Shown here in pieces: positions 26,201 to 39,636 of a stretch of DNA of 64,000 nt. The stretch is from Spirodela intermedia (Eukaryota; Streptophyta; Magnoliopsida; Alismatales; Araceae), in NCBI GenBank assembly GCA_902729315.2, contig LR746268.1, positions 3,341,501-3,405,500 of the forward strand. Reading direction: 5' to 3'. Position numbers and translations under genes: made by a program. Under the pieces are notes generated by a model. That model worked only from the letters and a program-made list of their open reading frames with translations. It did not search any database and was not told the origin of the DNA. Within the stretch, counting starts at the first letter, position 1; each line of letters opens with the position of its first letter.

Positions 26201-26874
26201 TGAGATACATCGCTCAGCTGCTTCCTGGCAGAGAAGTTCGGAGAAGTAAAAGAATGTAAATACCAAACTTGTAGTTATTCTAGATTGTCGATTCAAATAA
26301 ACTCGCTGGGGAAAACTTCTAATATTTTCATTGTGCAACTATACCATGAGGTTCCTCCTCAGGCTTTCCCTGTCTGAGGCCAAGGAACAGCCTACACAGA
26401 TCACCTTCTTTAAAATGTCCCTCTCACCCCACGAGTATAATGTTTCATCGTTCATAAGCCTTGCCAATGGTACATCTACATAAGCATGTTCCAATGCAAA
26501 CCGTTAGAAATGTTCAATTTCCTCTTTGATAAAAACGGCATAATGCCCATGAGAAAGTGCATCATCGAGAAAAATGGCATATGAAGATTGCTGAGAAGAA
26601 TTGGAATATGACCTCTGACAGGGTCACTCAATGTTCCTCATTACAAAAAAGGAAAAAACATTGTAAATTTAAAAAATACATAAGTTATTCTTAACACGAG
26701 TTCTTCACTAACATTAAATTGCTTACCTGGATCTAACCTTTCAGCATGAACATAATCACTTGATTCTATCAGAAAGCAATCCGTGGGTAAGTTGTCCACG
26801 GAATGATGGAAATTGCGAAGATTGAAATTTCCCCTTGGACTATATGCAATCTTCAGCTGTTTTGTGGCATCCAT
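21881..26874 (-). CDS. Unrecognised plant protein of 573 aa, ten exons, possible VWA-like fold in the N-terminal half
   Basis: Exons in transcript order: 26874-26727, 26475-26345, 26224-26086, 25701-25523, 25203-24957, 23766-23668, 23546-23437, 22997-22890, 22712-22624, 22352-21881. Every junction is GT-AG and all phases close, giving 573 residues ending at TAA. Two in-frame TGA codons lie just upstream of the ATG, which supports that start. Residues 72-110 read as a hydrophobic strand followed by a helix and a second strand (V-I-C-V-G-C-S-L-A-S-D, then S-V-D-F-V-V-F), a pattern seen in Rossmann or von Willebrand A-type folds. A cysteine-containing segment begins near residue 200. The last exon, about 157 residues, is hydrophilic and probably disordered, and ends in a basic S-F-Q-R-L-K-R patch. 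I do not recognise the family. The exon structure and sustained coding sense argue for a real, intact gene; any role would be a guess. Confidence 0.78.
23196..23218. repeat. (TG)n(GA)n compound microsatellite in an intron
   Basis: A GA run preceded by a short TG run (from about 23179) inside the intron between exons 7 and 8 of the 573-aa gene. Confidence 0.8.
24577..24762. repeat. Imperfect direct repeats in an intron
   Basis: Two nested repeats lie in the intron after exon 5 of the 573-aa gene. A word ending atcaatgacaagaaa occurs near 24585 and again near 24667. A 24-base word containing cacttgagtcacggagt occurs near 24704 and again near 24738. They look like local duplications. Confidence 0.6.
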
Positions 26875-27367
26875 GTATCATCACTTTCTCATCAGAGGGC
26901 AAAAGATGATGAAAAATATGGCATTGAGTTGATAGAAGTAAGTCAGGTAGATTCGTGAGAACCAAGTGAAGTTATAGAATTTTGGCAGAAACTAGACATG
27001 AGGATACCGACCTGATTACCTGTCTACCTGACTACCAGAAGAAAAAGATACTAGGGGCTAATGTATCGCTGTTTTAGGTCCCATTTGCTCTTGAAAATAT
27101 TTAGCATCTCTCACGCCCCCTACATAAATGCCCTTCACACAGGTTATACACTCCTTTTTGCCTACGCCAAGATACCCTCATCTGCTGCACGGTCCATATA
27201 GTCGCACTGCGAGCTCAAATAACGTCAAGTCGGCTCGGAGATTTATAGACTGCCAAAAGGATCAAATTTTCACTTCTATGTACATATTCTCTTAAGCGAT
27301 GGCTAAGCTGATCAATTCAGACGATCATAGTGCAATGGATGTTCAGTAAATCTAAGGAGATCCGGAG

Positions 27368-27527
27368 ATAAGGCAATGGAGTTCAACAGCATTACCTATA
27401 GGTCTCATTCATCCGTTATAAGGTAATGGAGTTCAACAGCATTACCTGTAGGTCTCTTAAGCGGATTTAACTGAAGGTCTCATTTATCCGTTATAAGGTG
27501 ATGGAGTTCAACAGCAGGACTCTGTAG
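27368..27527. repeat. Three-unit tandem repeat containing ATGGAGTTCAACAGC
   Basis: Units begin at 27368, 27418 and 27493. Each starts ataagg, continues ATGGAGTTCAACAGC, and the first two go on to attacct and a taggtctc word. Units one and two are followed by a shared catccgtt or tatccgtt tail. Unit lengths differ (50 and 75 bases), so the array has expanded unequally. Confidence 0.75.
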
Positions 27528-28031
27528 TACCTCGTCCGGTTTTCTCTCGATAAGCTTTTAATATATCTTTTCATTGTGTTTAAATTGACGTGTAATTTAA
27601 GCATTTCGGCTTATAAAACAGAAGAAACTTCGTCTACAATAACCATCCAGAGGAGATTTCAGCAACCTCATCGGAGAGTAGTGTCCTGTTCCTATGGATG
27701 TAGCATAGGCCGATCCTATCTGGGAGGGTCTGGTGCTCCTCTCCGACAGGTTCCCTCTCCCTCATTCTACAGCTCAAGACGGCATACAGATTTGCTAGTT
27801 GGAGCAGACTCTGAACCTCAAACAGAAAAGAGAGGAACTAGTGTTAGAACACATCAACCACCCAAACTCCCTACCAGCCGTGAGAATGAATACGACGATG
27901 ATGATATGGAGTGTATTGAGCGAAATGACTGAGAGAGGACACCTGCTTCAGATCGCGGAGCAGAGATGGATTGAGAGTCCGGAGATCGAGGAGAAAGCAG
28001 AGCAGCGTCATGGCTCAAAGGGGGAACCACG

Positions 28032-28073
<42 letters not shown>
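28032..28073. repeat. (CT)n microsatellite
   Basis: About 20 CT dinucleotides roughly 670 bases upstream of the RRS1 start codon. Confidence 0.9.
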
Positions 28074-28077
<4 letters not shown>

Positions 28078-28516
28078 ACCCCTCAAGCTGTGTCCCCGAC
28101 TCTCCGTGGCGCGAACACTCTGGAAGAGTAGCCCGAGTCGGATTTAAAAGACGAGAGCTATCAACCGTCTAACCGTATGGCCCATGTTACAGTCACCGTA
28201 GTGAACGTAAGCTGCTCTCACCCACACCTGGGTCTCCGTACAGCGGAAACCAGTGAAACCAACTAATGTGTTTCAAATGATGATGAGGTCAATCTCTCAT
28301 TGTCCTTCTTTCAACACTACAATTATCAGATCTAAGATAATATTTTTTAAAATGAATAAATAAATTCTGTGTATTTTCAAAGGATAATTATTTGTACTAT
28401 TTTTTATAATCAAATAATCCCCATATTAATAACTTAATTTTTCTTCGAATGTAAATTTTGAAAAAGTTCTCAAAATAGAGAAAATGGCGAGATGCAGGCT
28501 CGCAGAGCTCTGATAA

Positions 28517-28670
28517 TGGGCTACCCATACAGGCTCGTAGCGCCTTATGAGGCCAATTAGCCCATGAATAAACCCTTCTAGACTGGGCCATCGATTTGAA
28601 GGGTAAAGCTGTCCGGTTATCTAGTTCAATCTGGCGTGCCGCTAAGTTTTATCTTCGGGGTTTTAGGGTT
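28517..28670 (+). promoter_or_regulatory. RRS1 promoter with site II and telo-box-like elements
   Basis: Three TGGGCY (site II) words occur: TGGGCT at 28517-28522, its reverse complement at 28559-28564, and TGGGCC at 28584-28589. A telo-box-like TTAGGGTT follows at 28663-28670, about 75 bases before the start codon. In plants this combination is known from promoters of ribosomal-protein and ribosome-biogenesis genes (TCP factors binding site II). Finding it before RRS1 fits the function of the gene. The telo-box match is partial. Confidence 0.6.
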
Positions 28671-28742
28671 CGTCTCCTCCCCCCGAAGGACTTCCCCAAC
28701 TAGGCGTCTTCCTTTCCAGAGGGAAAGGACATTGCGGAAGCG

Positions 28743-31257
28743 ATGGAGACGAGTTCAGCGCCGGCGCCCGTTGATGGGGAGGTAAAGCATCAGGTGGACC
28801 TGGGGAACCTCATGGCCTTCGACTCGGGGCACCATTTCCGGTCCATCCCGTCGGACAGGTCTCCTCGGCCTCCCTGCTTCTCTTTGCCCGCGTTTCATTA
28901 TGGATTCGAATCGTGAATGTTGCCTATGAAAAGGTATTCTTGTTCCGTCGTGTTCTATCATGGCCGGGGTTGTGATTTTTGTGTGGTTTGGGCTACAGGC
29001 AAGAGTTGAAGAGGGAGTGCCTAGAGAAGGCGACCGAGCTTGTTCAGGCGGTGGCCAACGAGCTCTTCGGATTGCCTGCCACAGAGGACCGTGACGGTCC
29101 TATTGTTACCCTCCCGAAGCCCACCACCAAGCTGCCGAGGGAGAAACACGTAAGCTTTCAATCGCCTTAATTTACTTCCTTTCTCTCTGCTCCCTTTTTT
29201 TATTTACTTTTTTCTTCTTCCTTTGGGTATGAAAGATATATACATAATCTCATCCTGAAATTGGAATTCATGGTTCTTCTCCAAGCATAATTTATACGCT
29301 CTTTCATTCGAAGAAGCAAGACGGGAAAATGTCTTCTTATTGATTATATTTCCTTCCCTAGTTTAATTCCATGCTTTTTTCTACATCTTACTAGATGTGC
29401 ATAATTGTTGGTCTTTTTGCAGCTCCCAAAACCCAAGCCTCCTACGAAGTGGGAAGAGTTTGCCAAAATGAAGGGTGCGCAATCTGATTTTTCCTGTTAT
29501 GAAATTTGGATTGAGTCGTTTCTTCATGTGGTCTCCACGGTTGCTAATACTGTTGTTCTGGTATGTTTGGATTCTCATATTATGCGATTTTGTTTCCAGG
29601 AATAAAGAACAGAAAGAAGGACAAGCGTGTGTTTGATGAACAAACAGGCACTTGGAAACGCCGCCATGGTTATGATCGTGTGAATGACGACAAAGATATT
29701 CCAATTATTGACGCTAAATTAACAGATGGTAATTTTGGCCCCTGAATTTTCCCTTTGCAGAAATTTCCTAGTTGATGGTTTATTGTCATCTTAGATTTTA
29801 AGGGAAAAAAAAAGCACCGAGTAACACATGGCAACCCAAGATTTGGTGGGACATATTTTTCCCTAGTAACGATTTGACTTAATTTTGATGGTTTATATCC
29901 TAAATTTGACGCCATGATTGTCTTTTTTGTCCTGGTTGTATGATATTTCTTGAAAATATCATCTAGTTGGCCTATCATTATATCTCAATCATTCACCAGG
30001 AAGTTGGTATTTATCACAACTTTGAATTTCTGATATGTGCAGGGATGATGCTGAAATTTCGGTACATATTTTATGGTTATTTTTGGCGGCACACATATCA
30101 CTGTGATAATGTTTGACATTAAGTTTCTGTGATTCAAATCTTAGAAACCATATGCCCGTCAATTCTCTTTTACTACCGAGTATTTCTCCATGGCTTCATT
30201 TATTTGTGGCTTGTATCCTCTCAAGTACAAGATCGCTTTCTAGAGAGGATTGCTCCTGAAGTCAGGATTCTCTTTCTTCTTATGAACAAAAAATTTCTAA
30301 TTCTGGCGCGGAAGCACGATTATCTTGTCGGAATAGGGGAAGTTTGAACGGTGCTGTCTTCGTGATAGACTACTTTCAACACATTCATCCTCGTTGTTAC
30401 AGAGCCGGGAGAGGATCCTTTCAGTAAGCGGAACGCTGAGAAGAAGCAACGAATTGAGAAGCAAGAAAAGAACCGACTGAAGAATTTGAAGAATGCCTCA
30501 AAAGCTGATGCCTTGCCCAGGTTAGTCTTGCGTTGGCCCATGCTTTGATCAATGATTCCTTCGAATTCAGAGCTCCAATTGGATGCATTGAGTCTCAGAA
30601 TTCACTATTTCTATGAATGGGGTCCCTTTTCTGTGGCAGTCACATACAACTGGCAGCGACAGCATTGCCAATCACAGGAACCCAGAAAGACCTACCCAAG
30701 AAGGCCAGCAAAAAGGAGCTGGAGAACGTAGCTGGGATGGCAGCATCTTCGACAGCCAGTATTGGCAAATTCGACAAGAAGCTACCAGGAGAGAAGCCTC
30801 CGAAGCATCCTGGGAAGTACCGGAAGGTTCTTTCTTGCCCAACCCTCCTTGCTTTGAAAATACTAGAACTTTTACATGATTGATGAGAGTGATGATAAAA
30901 TATGCTTCTCCGACGCTGCGTTCTCTCTAGTTTCTCCCAGTTGTAGAAGGAAAAGGGATGGGGACACAAGAAAAACAGCAGACTGATAAGATTCTGAACA
31001 AGCTCCTTTCAAGAGATGCCAGTGAGATACTTGATGTCAACAAGGCGAGTCTGCTTTTCAGTTTGCACTTTTCTTCATGAATGCCCTTTCAGTGCGAATT
31101 ATGAACAAATGAAAGTTACTGATTCTTCCATCCTGGACAGGCCGTAAAGGTGTTCAACTTACAAGGTGACAAGAACAGGAAGGATAAATACTCCAATTCT
31201 AGCAAGCTGAAAGCCAGGAAGAAACCACTGAAGAAATCTTCAAAAAAGGGCAATTAG
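28743..31257 (+). CDS. RRS1: Ribosome biogenesis regulatory protein RRS1 homologue, eight exons
   Basis: Exons: 28743-28858, 28999-29149, 29423-29474, 29600-29728, 30403-30520, 30640-30826, 30931-31044, 31141-31257. All phases close to give 327 residues ending at TAG. RRS1 works with RPF2 to bring 5S RNP into the pre-60S ribosome in the nucleolus. Landmarks: the N-terminal [10 protein letters not shown] segment; the conserved L-P-R-E-K-H; K-W-E-E-F-A-K near residue 100; and the K-D-K-R-V-F-D-E block with T-W-K-R-R-H-G-Y at about residues 113-130. After this come Lys-rich stretches and a basic C-terminus ending K-K-S-S-K-K-G-N that would serve nucleolar targeting. The length matches plant RRS1 (about 320 residues). 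Intron 7 (31045-31140) begins with GC rather than GT. The promoter carries ribosome-biogenesis elements. Identity is very likely. Confidence 0.95.
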
Positions 31258-32148
31258 GTAACCTATCAATATCTCTATCAGGATTGTCTCTGCTGTTGAT
31301 TCCTATTGGTCATGGATCTCAGGCGATTTTCTTGCTTATCCTCCCCTGGGATTTATGAATAATATTCTCCAATCTCATTGACAAATGACGCTGGGTGATT
31401 GATCTCCCAGCCCTCAAGAACTGGGTGTGGGGTCTCATCCTGGATTGATTCCTCTTAGGAACTTGTTTTGCCAATTATTTCGTCCATAAGGTGAGCCCTT
31501 CCCATTGGTGGACGCAGGCAGATCTTGTCACAGGAGGTTTGGTGTTGGCGGCCTGTAGTGGTTCACAATACCGGCAGAAGAAGACTTACTTCATCACTGC
31601 GAGGATACTGCTGTTGGGATTTGACAGGACGGCTGGCACTGTCCGCATCGGGCCCTCGGATGAAGTAGAATTGCACTGGTGAGGTTTTCTCATATGGGTG
31701 GCTCCCGTTTTCAGTGCGGATCCTCGGAGATTTGAGGGGTTTACCTGTGGCGAGCATTGTCATCACCCCTAGAAGATGATATCAGTTGGTTGAACTTAGT
31801 CCGTTTACACCAGAAAGCTGAAGAAAATTTTGGCTTCTTTTTTGGTATTCTTAGTTTCTGTATGGTGTGGTTAGTCTCGACGGAGCTACTCCCCTTTGCA
31901 GTTGTTATTATCACTTCAGCTCCAAGTAAACGGAACCATTTTCGTAGAGATGTTCTTTTTCTCGCTCTCCCTCTCTATATATACCCTTCTGAATTTGTAT
32001 TGGGCTTTTGCTGAGGGATGGAAGGATTCTGCAAGTGCATGAGATGGGAAATCCATTGAAACTGAGAGCACAGGCCACTCGCTAGTTTATTATTGGGAAA
32101 TCACACCTCACGACGGAGGAGGTTGCTGAGTCGCGGGTGTTCTCTCGC
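31258..32148. other. Convergent intergenic region between RRS1 and the small secreted-protein gene
   Basis: RRS1 (plus) and the gene at 32149 (minus) converge here, so the stretch should hold both 3' UTRs. No exon, repeat or transposon is evident; a short tatatata run occurs near 31975. Confidence 0.5.
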
Positions 32149-32586
32149 TTAGGCGAAGTCGAAGTGGTCGGCGGGGGGAAGGGTGCCGTTCTGGAGGCAG
32201 AACTTGCGGAGGCGGTGGATGCGGCGGGGGGTGACCTCCCAGAAGATGTTGAACATGTCGGGCCAGCAGTGGGGGTGCAGCCGATTCACGCCGTCGCAGG
32301 TGTTGCTTGACGGCACCGTTCCGTTCACCAGGAAGTTGCGCATATCGCGCACCGCCTTCCCTCGCGCCAGGTACCCCCAGCACCGGTACAACTTGTGCGA
32401 GTCGTCCACCGGCTCAGGCATGTAGTACGGTCGGTTCAGCGGGTCCGGCAGCGCCGTCCAGTTGTACACCGGCGGCGAAGATATGCTGTAGTTCCTCGGC
32501 GCCACAATCTCCCCCAACGCTCCCGCCGCCACCATCGCCAGCACCACCACCGCCACTGCCACCACCGCCGCCGTTGTCGCCGCCAT
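32149..32586 (-). CDS. Small, probably secreted protein of 145 aa, single exon, family not recognised
   Basis: A single GC-rich open frame of 145 residues. Residues 1-25 form an Ala/Val-rich hydrophobic segment ending A-G-A-L-G-E, a good signal peptide with cleavage expected near residue 25. The mature part has four cysteines (in R-C-W-G, T-C-D-G, H-C-W-P and F-C-L-Q), an even number suitable for two disulfides, and several Asn-X-Ser/Thr sequons (N-Y-S, N-W-T and N-G-T twice), so glycosylation in the secretory pathway is plausible. A TATA-like word lies about 105 bases upstream. Composition is strongly GC3-biased, like the adjacent GapA relic. I cannot assign a family or function. It is intact and has no intron. 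Confidence 0.75.
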   Translation of the reverse strand: MAATTAAVVAVAVVVLAMVAAGALGEIVAPRNYSISSPPVYNWTALPDPLNRPYYMPEPVDDSHKLYRCWGYLARGKAVRDMRNFLVNGTVPSSNTCDGVNRLHPHCWPDMFNIFWEVTPRRIHRLRKFCLQNGTLPPADHFDFA

Positions 32587-32688
32587 CTGTGAAGAAGCTC
32601 TCCTCTACTCCTCTTTCCCCCAAGAAGCTCTCCTCTTCTCCGGTGCCGGTGGAGCCCAAGGGATGGGCGGGGGGCGGAATTTATAGGG

Positions 32689-32696
32689 AGAGAGGG
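32689..32696 (-). promoter_or_regulatory. Candidate TATA box of the small secreted-protein gene
   Basis: The minus strand reads CTATAAAT about 105 bases upstream of the ATG at 32586. This is close to the plant TATA consensus and in otherwise GC-rich sequence, giving a 5' UTR of roughly 70-75 bases. Confidence 0.6.
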
Positions 32697-33018
32697 AGAA
32701 GAGCTGAGGAGGGTACTCCACCCCTCCGGGGTGACAGCGGTTCTGTAGAGTTAGAGAGAGTAAGAGAAACGGCCGAGCACCAGGTATCCGTTGTCTGGCT
32801 TGTAAGAGGAGGAGGAGGAACTGATCTCTTCGTTGAAGTAACCGTTAAATAATATTCAAAGGGGATTGATTCATTATATATAGTCCCGAGGGCGGTGGGA
32901 ATACACCTTCATAGCCACGATGTACGCAGGAGGGAGGGGGAAGGGGGTTCCAACTCTCGGTACAAAAATAGCAAATTGGAAACACGAGGAAGGATTGCAG
33001 CGGGGGGGCCTTGACCGA
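32697..33018. other. Short intergenic stretch
   Basis: GC-moderate sequence between the upstream region of the secreted-protein gene and the end of the GapA relic. I see only purine-rich runs and no gene. Confidence 0.4.
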
Positions 33019-34215
<1,197 letters not shown>

Positions 34216-34259
34216 TGAAAGCCCGGAAACGCTCCAAGGAAAAGCCACACACACACTCA

Positions 34260-35500
34260 CGGAAGTAACAGGAACGAAGAAGAATGTATATGAATGAATA
34301 TATACCTCACTAAGTAAGGTTCATTGAACACATAGCCCTTTATATAGGGCAGCCAATCGCTTGAAGGGAGAGAGTGCATCTAACTGACTAACGATGACAT
34401 GGCTAGATGTGAAATGTGGCCGCACCACCACCGTTATAACTCGTAGTGATGTGCGGCTGCGATTGATCCTGCAAAAACAAACATAACGAATATAACAGAA
34501 CAAAAAACGCCCAAATTGTCTGTTTCAAGACACCGTTGTCTGTAATTGATGACGGAGCAGAAGCAATTCCCCATCACTGTTGATGACCACCTTATCTTCG
34601 CCTCCGCCAGCTGCCGCCACTCACAACTGCTGGAGAAATAGTCAATGAGGAGGTTCGATCGCCCTCCTGTTGAAGATTTTGAAGACTTACAAGCGCTAAA
34701 AGGTGAAATCCAGTGAAAAGAAACTGATTTGAAATTAAGAAATAAATTCTGGCTTGAAAAAAAATCTGATTCGTTTGATCTCTGGATTCCAGCCAATAAG
34801 ATCCTCATGTTCTTACCGCTCCACCTGTCGATCTCCCTTGTTGTTCTTCCAAGAAAAGTCAACTCTAATTTCCCTTGTTTGTGTCTCCAAGAACAGCCTT
34901 AGTCCAACTAATCTTTTTCATGAGATCTATAGGAAGAGATGGCGCAATCTTACCTTGCATGAGAGAGGAGAGGAGGCGAGAACCACCAAAACCAGACCAC
35001 ACAAGAAAGAGGGTAAAAATGGGAAATCTAGGTTTTGTTCGAATGTCCTAAATTGGGGTTTAGAAAGACTATTTTTATATCCCTTTCTTTTGACCAGAAT
35101 ACTCCTTTGAAACGTATAAAATATATGCCACATTTTAGAGCTTCCAGCACTTTCGTTATTAGACGAATATGTACCTCATCAAACCTTGAATAGTTTGCTC
35201 CATTTGAGCCTCATTTGCGATTTCAGCCTATTTGTTATATCTCAACAATTTTCACGGTAAATATTTCAGCCAACCTTGAAAAATGTTATATCCTGATTTT
35301 TACCAAGAAGATTCTTTACCTTCTCAGCAAGTTGATACTTGAATTAAATTCTAGCAATGCTTCTTACAAGAGGAGATACATAATATGAGTTGGATCTTTG
35401 ATTATCTAAATCACCTACAAAATTGGTATAAAAAAAATGACTCTTTCATTTGGAACATAATCCGAATTTCATTTGGAACATTAATTTTTCAATACTCATT
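34260..35500. other. Intergenic stretch between the GapA relic and the copia relic
   Basis: AT-rich sequence without a recognisable coding exon. TATA-like words near 34290-34305 and 34338-34345 may be remnants of the upstream region of the former GapA gene. Left-end sequences of the copia element, including a possible LTR, may lie here but I cannot define them. Confidence 0.35.
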
Positions 35501-37650
35501 TCTTTGAGCAGCACAAATATGCACACTAAACTAATAATATGTACAATCTTTGGTCTTGTGTAAATCATGACGTACATCAAGTTATGTACAATATTTGCAT
35601 AAATTATCTTTTAATCTCTTCAATTCTCCCTTTTAGTTTTTGGGCTTTCAGTGGTTGATGATTTGAAGTGATTTGTCTAAGGAGTAATTACATTTTTGGC
35701 ATCACCCATATGAAACAATTCAACTATCTTTTTAATGAAGTTCTTTTGTAACATTCATAGTGCTATGCCCTTCTTATTTTTGTTGATTTTCATCTCAATA
35801 TTCTTCTTAGTTGTACTAAGATATTTCATCTAAAGCTCTTTAATTGATAAATATTTAAAATTTATAATATCTTTATATCTTTGATAGTAATTAATGTCAT
35901 CCATATAAAATATTAAAAATATATGAGATCCATCTTCAAGTAATTTAATATAGATATTCTCATGGAGTGTAGCCCATATGTATTATAAAAGAGCCAAGTT
36001 TCTTGTGCCATTATCTTAGTATTACTATAAATTATAAAATGATTTCTTCAACCTACAAACAAGATGTTTTGACCTTGATTTTTGAACCCTTCTAACTGAT
36101 CTATATAAAATGATTTCCTTCAAATCACACTATGAAGAAATAAAATCTTTTCATCAAAGTGCGCCAACTCCAAATCTTTTTGTGCAAAATGGCTAGCACC
36201 ATATTTATTAATGAGTATTCTACAATTGGAAATAAGACTTCATTTTAATCTACTCCTTCATGTAAGTATTTTTTACTTAATCTAATTTCATATTTTGATT
36301 ATTTATTTTCAGATGTAGCTTCTTTCTTCTTGAATATCAACTTGCATCTAGTAGCTCTCTTCCATTTAGTGAGTTCAATTACATCCCATGTTTTGTTTTT
36401 ATACAAAGATTCTATATCTTCTATCATTCCTTCATCTAATTGATAATTCTCCTTGCAATTAATTACTTCTTGAAGTGATGTAGGTTTTCTTTGTCTTGTA
36501 GACAATGCAAAAGAAATAGAATTTTCAAAATCATATCTCACTAATGATTTGATGGTATGTCTACTCTAGCCCTTACAATGTCAATTTCATTATCTTTTTC
36601 TTCATTTGAATCAATTACTTCAATTGTGACAAAAGAATTGAGTTTCTTCAATCTCCACTTGAATGCTCTCTTTTTGTAATTCCTATTCTCATAATGTAAT
36701 ATCATATTCTTCATCTAGAGATTTTAACTTATAACTTTCATCAAAAAATATATCTCCACTAATTATAGTTCCTTTAGTTGATAGATCTCAAAACTTACAC
36801 CATTTCACTCTATATAACTCAAGAAATTACAAATATTTGATTTTGAAATATGCACATATGTTAGAGATATAAATACTCAAAAAATTTAATAGCTTACTTT
36901 TCAATATGTTTGTACATCAACAAATCTTTCATCACAAACAAAGTTAGGCATTCTATTAAGTACATAGCATGTCTCCTTAACCACCTTTGTTGAGAATTCT
37001 TTAGATAATTTTACATTCAATCTTAAACATATTTCTCTCTCAAAAATTGTTCTATCCATCCTTTTCACAATTCCATTGTGTTGTAGTATTTTTCTAAAAA
37101 TAAAATGTCTTTTAATCTTGTGCTCTTCATAATACTTGAAAAATTTAGAATTTGTGTATTTTGACCTACCATCAGTTTTCAAAACTTTTATTTTATGAGT
37201 ACCATCAATAAAACTGACAAAATAACAAGAGTCTCCTTTAAAATGACATTTAGATGCACTAAATGCTCATTTACTATTATGAATAGCTGTCTTGAATTCT
37301 ACCTTCCATTATTTTCTCATGACACAGTACATGTCAATATTCAATTTTCAAGTCTTGACTCCCTTAAATAGTCTTAGCTTATAAGTTACTTCATATCATT
37401 CTCATTAATATAAATATTTATTTATAACATTATACTTTAATCATGATCATTTATAGACTTTTGACAGTCTTTTTTTACCTTTGAATGTATAACTATTTGA
37501 ATATAATATTCCTAAAGAAATTAGATTCCTTCTTTGATCAATAACACATCTCACATTCCCTAAAGTTATCATGATTACATATCTCTTCTATCCAAATTTG
37601 TGTTTGAACGAAATTTGAGGTATGGTAGAGAAAACTCTTTCATATTCTTG
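35500..37650 (-). mobile_element. Degenerate Ty1/copia retrotransposon pol region
   Basis: Copia domains occur in the correct order on the minus strand, with stops and frameshifts. A GAG-pre-integrase remnant (R-R-N-L-I-S-L-G) lies near 37440-37570. Integrase core pieces (K-T-D-G, then H-N-G-I-V-K-R-M-D-R-T) are at about 37180-36901. A segment joining integrase to reverse transcriptase (N-K-T-W-D-V, then C-K-L-I-F-K) is near 36541-36299. The polymerase Y-M-D-D is near 35900, and the later Y-T-R-P near 35545. No single frame spans more than about 95 residues, so the element is dead. I could not find LTR pairs or target-site duplications. The strong AT bias fits long decay. Confidence 0.85.

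Positions 37651-39636
<1,986 letters not shown>

Larger units (their letters stand above)
26875..28500. other. Intergenic region between the divergent 573-aa gene and RRS1
   Basis: The two flanking genes point away from each other, so this stretch holds both upstream regions. It contains a three-unit tandem repeat (27368-27527) and a (CT)n run. Open frames on the plus strand between 27576 and 28131 have no recognisable domain and partly run through the microsatellite, so I do not call them genes. Confidence 0.5.

Noticed and set aside
27576-28131. Plus-strand frames upstream of RRS1
   Set aside because: Two overlapping frames compete, one ends in the CT microsatellite, and neither has a domain or supported splice sites.
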